A DNA stretch of 37,235 nucleotides from Nonomuraea sp. SBT364. Lineage in GTDB: Bacteria; Actinomycetota; Actinomycetes; Streptosporangiales; Streptosporangiaceae. The notes below the pieces were generated by a model. The model saw nothing but the letters and a program-made list of their open reading frames with translations. It was not told the origin of the DNA and did no database searches. Below are positions 32,552 through 37,235 of the stretch, piece by piece; the stretch's first letter is position 1; every line of letters starts with the position of its first letter. The translations under genes and the position numbers were made by a program. The stretch lies in the NCBI RefSeq assembly GCF_001083785.1, contig NZ_LAVL01000082.1, forward strand, positions 1 through 37,235. The letters are read 5' to 3'.

Positions 32552-35109
32552 TGAGGGTCCCGCTTTCCTGGCTGCGGGAGTGTGTCGATCTCCCGGCGGC
32601 GGTCACCGCGCACGAGGTGGCCGACCAGCTCACCGCGGCAGGGCTCAAGCTGGAGTCCATCACCTCCCACGGGCACGACGTCAAGAACGTCGTGGTCGGC
32701 GAGGTGCTGGAGATCGAGGAGCTGACCGGTTTCAAGAAGCCGATCCGCCACTGCAAGGTGGAGGTCGGCGAGGCCGCGCCGCGCGAGATCGTCTGCGGCG
32801 CCACCAACTTCGCCGCGGGCGACCGGGTGCCGGTCGTGCTGCCGGGCGGCGTGCTGCCCGGCGGGTTCGAGGTGGGCGCCCGCAAGACCTACGGCCGCCT
32901 GTCCGAGGGCATGATCTGCTCCGAGCGCGAGCTGGGCCTGGGCGACGACCACGGCGGCATCATGGTGCTGCCCGAGGGCACGCCGATCGGCGCCGACGTG
33001 GTCGAGCTGCTCGGCCTGCGCGACGACGTGATCGAGCTGGAGATCACCCCCGACATCGGCTACGCGCTGTCGATCCGGGGCGTGGCCCGCGAGGTCGCGA
33101 CCGCCTTCGGCGTGCCGTTCCGCGACCCGGCCGCCGTCGAGCCGCCCGCCGGGACCGAGCCGTCGTGGCCGGCGTCGATCGCCGACGAGACCGCGTGCGA
33201 CCGGTTCGTGCTGCGCCGGGTGACCGGCTTCGACCCCGGCGCGCAGAGCCCGCTGTGGATGCGCGTACGCCTCACCCGCGCCGGGATGCGGCCGGTGTCG
33301 CTGGCGGTCGACATCACCAACTACCTCATGCTGGAGCTCGGCCAGCCGCTGCACGCCTTCGACGGCGCCAAGCTGACCGGCGGCATCGTGGTGCGCCGGG
33401 CCCGCGCGGGCGAGCGGCTGGAGACGCTCGACCACGTCGTGCGCGACCTCGACCCCGACGACATCCTCATCACCGACGAGTCGGGGCCGATCTCGATGGC
33501 CGGCACCATGGGCGGGCTGGAGACCGAGATCTCCGCCGGCTCGACCGACATCGTCGTCGAGGCGGCGCACTTCTCGGCCACCGGCATCTCCCGCGAGTCC
33601 CGCAGGCACAACCTCGTCTCCGAGGCGTCCAAGCGGTTCGAGCGGGGCGTCGACCGTGAGCTGCCGCTCGTCGCCTCCTGGCGGGCCGTGTCGCTGCTGG
33701 CCGAGCTGGGCGGCGCCACCGTCCAGCCGGGCGTCACGCACGCCGAGGTGGACGTGCGTCCCGCCCGCATCGCCATCCCGGCGAGCCATCCGGGTGACGT
33801 CGCGGGCCTGCCCTACTCCAAGGAGGCCGTCGTACACCGCCTGGAGCAGGTCGGCTGCGTCGTCACCGACGGCGCCGACCCGGCGGTGCGCAGCGGCGGC
33901 GTCGACCCGACCGGTGTGATCACCGGAGGCGAGCTGGCCGCCCGGCTGGCCGTCACCGGCGACGACATGATCACGGTGACGCCGCCGTCGTGGCGCCCCG
34001 ACCTCACCGACCCGAACGACCTGGCCGAAGAGGTCATCAGGCTGGAGGGCTACGAGAAGCTGCCCTCCGTGCTGCCCAAGGCCCCGGCCGGGGCCGGGCT
34101 CACCGAGGCCCAGCGGCTGCGCAGGCGCGTCGGCCGGGCGCTTGCCGAGGCGGGCTACGTCGAGGTGCTGGCCTACCCGTTCATCAGCGCCGACGACTTC
34201 GACCGGCTCCAGCTGCCCGCCGACGACGCGCGCCGCCGCGCGATGCGGCTGTCCAACCCGCTGGCCGAGGACGAGCCGCTGATGCGCACCACGCTGCTGC
34301 CGGGACTGCTCAAGGTCCTGGTGCGCAACACCGGGCGCGGCTTCGCCGACGTGGCGCTGTTCGAGACCGGTGCCGTCTACCGGCCGCGCGAAGGCGCCCC
34401 GGCGGCCGCGCCGATGCTCGGCGTCGAGCGCAAACCCACGGCCGCCGAGCTCGCCTCCATCGAGGCGGCGCTGCCCGACCAGCCTCTCCGGGTCGCGGCC
34501 GTGCTCGCCGGCGAGTTCGAGCGCTCGGGCTGGTGGGGCGCCGGCCGGCCGGCCTCCTGGGCCGATGCCGTCCAGGCCGCCCGCCTGATCGCCGGCGAGG
34601 CCGGGTTCGAGCTGTCGGTCATCGCCGACCAGCACGAGCCGTGGCACCCGGGCCGCTGCGCCGCCCTCTACCTGGGCGACACGCTCGTCGGCCACGCCGG
34701 GGAGCTGCACCCGCGCGTCGTCGAGGCCTACGGCCTGCCGCCGCGCACGGCCGCGCTGGAGCTGGAGCTGACCCGCCTGGAGGCGGCGATGACCGGCCCC
34801 GTCGAGACCCCGGCCATCTCCGCCTACCCCATCGCCACCCAGGACGTGGCGCTCGTCGTCCCCGACTTCACCCCGGTCGCGGACGTCGAGGCGGCGCTGC
34901 GCGACGGCGCGGGGGAGCTGCTGGAGTCGCTGCGGCTGTTCGACGTCTACGCGGGGGCGCAGGTGGGTGAAGGCAACAAGTCGCTCGCCTACAGCCTCCG
35001 CTTCCGCGCCCCGGACCGCACGCTGACGGTGGAGGAGACGACGGCCGCCCGCGACGCCGCCGTCGCGCTCGCCGCCGACCGCGTGGGCGCGCACCTGCGC
35101 ACCTCCTGA
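32551..35109 (+). CDS. pheT: Phenylalanyl-tRNA synthetase beta subunit
   Basis: 852 residues. PheT provides the editing site and tRNA contacts. It begins MRVPLSWLRECVDLP, followed by the EMAP-like RNA-binding domain (about 40-150, ICSERELGLGDDHGG), the B3/B4 editing domain (about 210-390), B5, and a C-terminal FDX-ACB anticodon-binding domain (from about 757, AYPIATQDVALVVPDFTPV). The overlap TGATG with pheS couples translation and supports a 1:1 product ratio. Actinobacterial pheST is often followed by argC; here a strong terminator and accessory genes follow. Confidence 0.96.
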   Translation: MRVPLSWLRECVDLPAAVTAHEVADQLTAAGLKLESITSHGHDVKNVVVGEVLEIEELTGFKKPIRHCKVEVGEAAPREIVCGATNFAAGDRVPVVLPGGVLPGGFEVGARKTYGRLSEGMICSERELGLGDDHGGIMVLPEGTPIGADVVELLGLRDDVIELEITPDIGYALSIRGVAREVATAFGVPFRDPAAVEPPAGTEPSWPASIADETACDRFVLRRVTGFDPGAQSPLWMRVRLTRAGMRPVSLAVDITNYLMLELGQPLHAFDGAKLTGGIVVRRARAGERLETLDHVVRDLDPDDILITDESGPISMAGTMGGLETEISAGSTDIVVEAAHFSATGISRESRRHNLVSEASKRFERGVDRELPLVASWRAVSLLAELGGATVQPGVTHAEVDVRPARIAIPASHPGDVAGLPYSKEAVVHRLEQVGCVVTDGADPAVRSGGVDPTGVITGGELAARLAVTGDDMITVTPPSWRPDLTDPNDLAEEVIRLEGYEKLPSVLPKAPAGAGLTEAQRLRRRVGRALAEAGYVEVLAYPFISADDFDRLQLPADDARRRAMRLSNPLAEDEPLMRTTLLPGLLKVLVRNTGRGFADVALFETGAVYRPREGAPAAAPMLGVERKPTAAELASIEAALPDQPLRVAAVLAGEFERSGWWGAGRPASWADAVQAARLIAGEAGFELSVIADQHEPWHPGRCAALYLGDTLVGHAGELHPRVVEAYGLPPRTAALELELTRLEAAMTGPVETPAISAYPIATQDVALVVPDFTPVADVEAALRDGAGELLESLRLFDVYAGAQVGEGNKSLAYSLRFRAPDRTLTVEETTAARDAAVALAADRVGAHLRTS

Positions 35110-35118
35110 CGAGCACGA

Positions 35119-35152
35119 CGAGGGCCGGTACGGGATTCCGTACCGGCCCTCG
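35119..35152. terminator. Bidirectional terminator between pheT and the Uma2 gene
   Basis: A perfect 15-bp stem (35119-35133 with 35138-35152, containing GAGGGCCGGTACGG) surrounds the loop GATT. It lies 9 bp after the pheT stop and 6 bp before the stop of the convergent gene, so it can end both transcripts. Confidence 0.88.
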
Positions 35153-35158
35153 CCGTGT

Positions 35159-35764
35159 CTAGAAGGTGTCGATCTCGGTGAGGTCGAGGTCGACGTCGAA
35201 GGGGACGGGCACCTTGAGGTGGTCGTGGTAGATGCCGGTGGGCACGTAGGAGCGGGTGGGCGGGTTGAGTTCGTGGACGTAGACGACCGGTTGGCCGGAG
35301 TCGTTCTCCACGCGCCAGAAGTGCGGGATGCCGGCCTCGGCGTAGAGGGCGGGCTTGCGCTCGCGGTCGCGTTCCTCGGACTCCGGTGACACCACCTCTA
35401 CCGCCAGCACCACGTCGGCGGCGTCGTAGAAGGTGGCGTCGGGGCGGATGACGGCCCGGGGGCCGAGGACGATGAGGTCCGGTTCGGGGCGCTGCCTGGG
35501 GCCGAGCTTGACGCTCATCTCCCGGCGGACCCGGTGCCCTTCGGGGGCCGCCGCGCGCAACCCCACAGCCAGCAGGAACAGCGCTGAGGTGTGGAAGTCT
35601 CGCTGTGGGCTCACGAAGACCAAGCTTCCGTCAATCAACTGCGTGTGCGCAGGCAAATCCGGAATGTGATCGAGGTCTTCGGCGACGAAGCCCCGCGGAG
35701 GCGGGAACACCCAGTCGGGTAGCGAAGGTGGCGTCATCGTCAGGCTCACCGCTTCGGCCGTCAT
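35159..35764 (-). CDS. Uma2-family (DUF820) putative restriction endonuclease
   Basis: 201 residues. The PD-(D/E)xK fold residues are in PEPDLIVLGPR (Asp) and VLAVEVVSPESEERDRERKP (Glu in the E-V-V segment, then Lys/Arg), followed by the family pattern YAEAGIPHFWRV. This is the Uma2/DUF820 group, very abundant in actinobacteria and cyanobacteria; a nuclease activity is predicted from the fold but the biological role is not established. ATG 35764 has no ribosome site; a TACGGT -10 on the minus strand ends 7 nt before it, so the transcript may be leaderless. No methylase partner is nearby. Confidence 0.88.
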   Translation of the reverse strand: MTAEAVSLTMTPPSLPDWVFPPPRGFVAEDLDHIPDLPAHTQLIDGSLVFVSPQRDFHTSALFLLAVGLRAAAPEGHRVRREMSVKLGPRQRPEPDLIVLGPRAVIRPDATFYDAADVVLAVEVVSPESEERDRERKPALYAEAGIPHFWRVENDSGQPVVYVHELNPPTRSYVPTGIYHDHLKVPVPFDVDLDLTEIDTF

Positions 35765-35771
35765 GGTTCTT

Positions 35772-35786
35772 ACCGTAGCAAGCTAC
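35772..35786 (-). promoter_or_regulatory. Uma2 gene -10 element overlapped by a palindrome
   Basis: On the minus strand TACGGT (complement of 35772-35777) fits TANNNT and ends 7 nt before the ATG. The palindrome GTAGC-AA-GCTAC (35775-35786) overlaps it and could be an operator blocking this promoter. Confidence 0.4.
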
Positions 35787-35844
35787 TTCGATCACTGTAG
35801 GTGAACGAGTCGCCGGGTGGCGAGTGGTGGGAGAATACGGCTTC

Positions 35845-36108
35845 ATGAAGCAGCTTCTCGTGTTCGGTGAGCGGGACGACGCCGAAGAGGTGGCCGAGAC
35901 GCTGGGCGACTGGTTCCCCGGCCTCGGGGTGCCGCGGGTGGTGCGGGAGGCGCTGGCGGGGGAGGACGACGCCGAGGACGCCCAGTGGGTGGTCGTGCTC
36001 GAAGGGGCCGGCGAAGGGGGCCTGGCGAAGGTGAATCTCGCCAAGGCGGATCTCGCCAAGGTGGACGAGCTCGTGTCGCGGTACGAGGGGTGGCGCGAGG
36101 AGGGGTAG
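35845..36108 (+). CDS. Small acidic protein of unknown function
   Basis: 87 residues, starting MKQLLVFGERDDAEEVAETL. I do not recognise a family. The first ~60 residues have the look of a small alpha/beta domain (a beta strand, then an acidic helix, then QWVVVLEG). Residues ~60-76 hold three copies of a five-residue repeat (LAKVN, LAKAD, LAKVD) that resembles pentapeptide repeats but is too short to form that fold. ATG 35845 has GGGAG (35829-35833) at a rather long 11 nt; the frame is open to GTG 35824. It is divergent from the Uma2 gene and 81 bp before the phosphoesterase ATG. Coding bias supports a real gene. Confidence 0.6.
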   Translation: MKQLLVFGERDDAEEVAETLGDWFPGLGVPRVVREALAGEDDAEDAQWVVVLEGAGEGGLAKVNLAKADLAKVDELVSRYEGWREEG

Positions 36109-36130
36109 CGCCGGGCGGCTCCCGTGGGTG

Positions 36131-36151
36131 ACGTTCGCCGGGTGCGAACGT
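36131..36151. promoter_or_regulatory. Perfect 8-bp inverted repeat upstream of the phosphoesterase gene
   Basis: ACGTTCGC-CGGGT-GCGAACGT (36131-36151) is a perfect inverted repeat, 38 bp before ATG 36190. CGAAC-GTAT-GTGCG (36145-36158), overlapping its right arm, is one base short of an SOS core. The position suits an operator. Confidence 0.5.
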
Positions 36152-36189
36152 ATGTGCGAGGATCAGCGGTGTCGTGGCAGAGTGGCGGC

Positions 36190-36924
36190 ATGCGAGTCGC
36201 CGTACTCTCCGATATCCACGGGGTGCTTCCCGCGCTGGAAGCCGTCCTCGGCGAGCCCGACGTGGCGGGCGCCGACCTGATCGTGCTCGCGGGGGACATG
36301 GCTTCGGGGCCGCTGCCGGTCGAGACGCTCGACGTGCTGGTCTCGCTCGGGGAGCGGGCGCTGTGGCTGAGCGGCAACGCCGATCGGGAGCTGGTGGAGG
36401 TGGCCTCGGGCAAGGCCGGGGTGCTGCCGGTGTCCGACTGGGCGGGGCGGCGGCTGCGGCCAGACCAGGTCGGGCTGCTGGCGAAGCTGCCCGGCCGGCA
36501 GGAGCTGGAGCTGGGGCGGCTCGGCGCGACGCTGTTCGTGCACGGCACGCCGCGCAGTGACGAGGAGATCGTGCTGGTCGACAGCTCGCTGGAGCGGTGG
36601 GCCGAGGTGTTCGGCGGGGAGAGCGCCGGCACCGTCGTGCTGGGCAACACACACATGCCGTTCGTGCGGCTCGTCGATCGCCGGCTCGTGGTCAACCCTG
36701 GGGCCGTGGGGATGCCTTACGGGGTGGCGGGGGCGCATTGGGCGTTACTCGACGGCGACACCGGGGCCGTCACCCTGCGCCGCACCCCGCTGGACGCCGG
36801 CCGGGTGGCCGAACGACTGCTGGCGGAGAGCGGCTTCGAGGGGATCGAGGAGTGGGTGTCGGAGTACGTCACCACGACGTACTCCGACGCGGAAGCCCTC
36901 CGGGCCTTCTCCGCCAGGGGATGA
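36190..36924 (+). CDS. Calcineurin-like metallophosphoesterase (YfcE/MJ0936 type)
   Basis: 244 residues. The di-metal motifs are in order: D8-x-H10 (VLSDIHG), GDM with D36, GNADRE with N63, VHGTP, and GNTHMPF. The family-typical ending VVNPGAVGMPY is intact. Such enzymes hydrolyse phosphodiesters, including cyclic nucleotides and small phosphorylated compounds; the substrate is not predictable. ATG 36190 gives the family start MRVAVLSDIHG. No clear ribosome site is visible, and longer in-frame starts (GTG 36124) would read through the inverted repeat. Two short hairpins follow the stop. Confidence 0.9.
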   Translation: MRVAVLSDIHGVLPALEAVLGEPDVAGADLIVLAGDMASGPLPVETLDVLVSLGERALWLSGNADRELVEVASGKAGVLPVSDWAGRRLRPDQVGLLAKLPGRQELELGRLGATLFVHGTPRSDEEIVLVDSSLERWAEVFGGESAGTVVLGNTHMPFVRLVDRRLVVNPGAVGMPYGVAGAHWALLDGDTGAVTLRRTPLDAGRVAERLLAESGFEGIEEWVSEYVTTTYSDAEALRAFSARG

Positions 36925-36938
36925 GCGCCACAGTCCCA

Positions 36939-36984
36939 GAAGGCATGGGGATGGCCTTCCCACTCCGGAGAAGTTCCGCCGGAG
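36939..36984 (+). terminator. Two short hairpins after the phosphoesterase gene
   Basis: GAAGGC/GCCTTC (36939-36944 with 36954-36959) and CTCCGG/CCGGAG (36963-36968 with 36979-36984) are consecutive 6-bp stems without uridine runs. A weak terminator is possible. Confidence 0.4.
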
Positions 36985-36988
36985 AGGC

Positions 36989-37170
36989 CCCGTCAGGGTC
37001 CCGCCGGGGCCTCCGCACTCAAGGCCCCGGCGCATGCCCGCCCGTCAGAGCCCCGACGCGGCTCGGCAATCAACGTCCCGGCGACGGCTCCGGCCATCAG
37101 GGTCTCGACCGGGGCTTGGCCCGTCGGAGTCCGGCGGGGCTTCGCCCGTCAGGGGCTGGCGGGCCTGGCG
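36989..37170 (-). repeat. Seven degenerate 25-28 bp tandem repeats
   Basis: Units start at 36989, 37017, 37042, 37068, 37095, 37121 and 37146 and follow the pattern CCGTCAGGGTCCCGRCGGGG plus a short tail. Read on the minus strand, the core is CCTGACGGG. TCTGACGGGCG (complement of 37039-37049) is identical to the core of units 1 and 3 of the array at 2078-2166. Frames through it are shadows of the repeat, so I call no gene here. Confidence 0.75.
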
Positions 37171-37235
37171 GGTGGGCGGTCTCTTATAAACCTTTGACGG
37201 TGCCGGCGAGAAGGGGAGTGGGGAGATCTGGGTGT
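37171..37235. other. Window end, no gene seen
   Basis: 65 bp after the repeat array contain TTATAAA and a TTGACG -35-like hexamer (37194-37199), but no -10 at the right distance. A gene may begin beyond the window. Confidence 0.3.

Noticed and set aside
35159..35764. Part of a restriction or defence system around the Uma2 gene
   Set aside because: No methyltransferase, helicase, toxin-antitoxin partner or transposase is next to it; Uma2 genes are usually solitary and numerous.
37146..37235. Promoter for a gene beyond the window (TTGACG at 37194)
   Set aside because: No -10 element at 16-18 bp, and the window ends before any start codon can be judged.

Overview
The window is chromosomal DNA from a high-GC actinobacterium. 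Gene order, GTG/TTG start usage and protein character suggest the Streptosporangiales (Nonomuraea-like), but that rank is inferred and no rRNA or other marker is present. Most of the window is housekeeping. I see no tRNA or rRNA gene, no CRISPR array, no insertion sequence, no prophage and no recognisable defence island.

Layout, left to right. (1) 1-2166: the 3' part of a membrane protein, an Eis-like N-acetyltransferase, and a short tandem repeat array. (2) 2186-8170: an SOS-box promoter driving ruvC-ruvA-ruvB (Holliday junction processing), then yajC-secD-secF (Sec translocon accessory complex) and a strong terminator. (3) 8292-11178: apt (adenine salvage) and rel ((p)ppGpp synthetase/hydrolase). 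(4) 11183-14922, minus strand: a nucleotidyltransferase-cupin fusion, a GNAT, a DUF349 protein and a membrane-anchored cyclophilin. (5) 15062-18731: metallo-beta-lactamase-fold hydrolase, hisS and aspS, all overlapping, then a terminator and a second anchored cyclophilin on the minus strand. (6) 19698-27717: a decayed DUF2231 gene, then rarA, a DUF948 protein, a DUF6167-like protein, alaS, ruvX, a 465-bp lower-GC gap, mltG and aroE. (7) 27785-29411: infC-rpmI-rplT behind a highly structured leader with a terminator-like hairpin; infC appears to start at AUC. (8) 29439-35109: a SpoU-family RNA methyltransferase, a soluble PAS histidine kinase without a partner regulator, and pheS-pheT. (9) 35119-37235: an accessory-looking tail with a Uma2-family protein, an 87-residue unknown, a calcineurin-like phosphoesterase and a second degenerate repeat array that shares an 11-mer with the first.

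Functionally the window groups DNA repair (ruvCAB, rarA, ruvX), secretion (yajC-secDF), translation (hisS, aspS, alaS, pheST, infC-rpmI-rplT, the RNA methyltransferase) and the stringent response (rel). From memory, blocks 2-6 follow the order known in Mycobacterium and other actinobacteria. The direct join of aroE to infC looks like a lineage-specific rearrangement.

The observations I rate highest are the multi-helix infC leader with mutually exclusive pairings, the infC AUC start, the nucleotidyltransferase-cupin fusion, the two repeat arrays with a shared core, the DUF2231 remnant, and several perfect inverted repeats upstream of yajC, mltG, the Uma2 gene and the phosphoesterase gene. I did not find a clear novel multi-gene system. 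The infC leader is the best candidate for an undescribed element.
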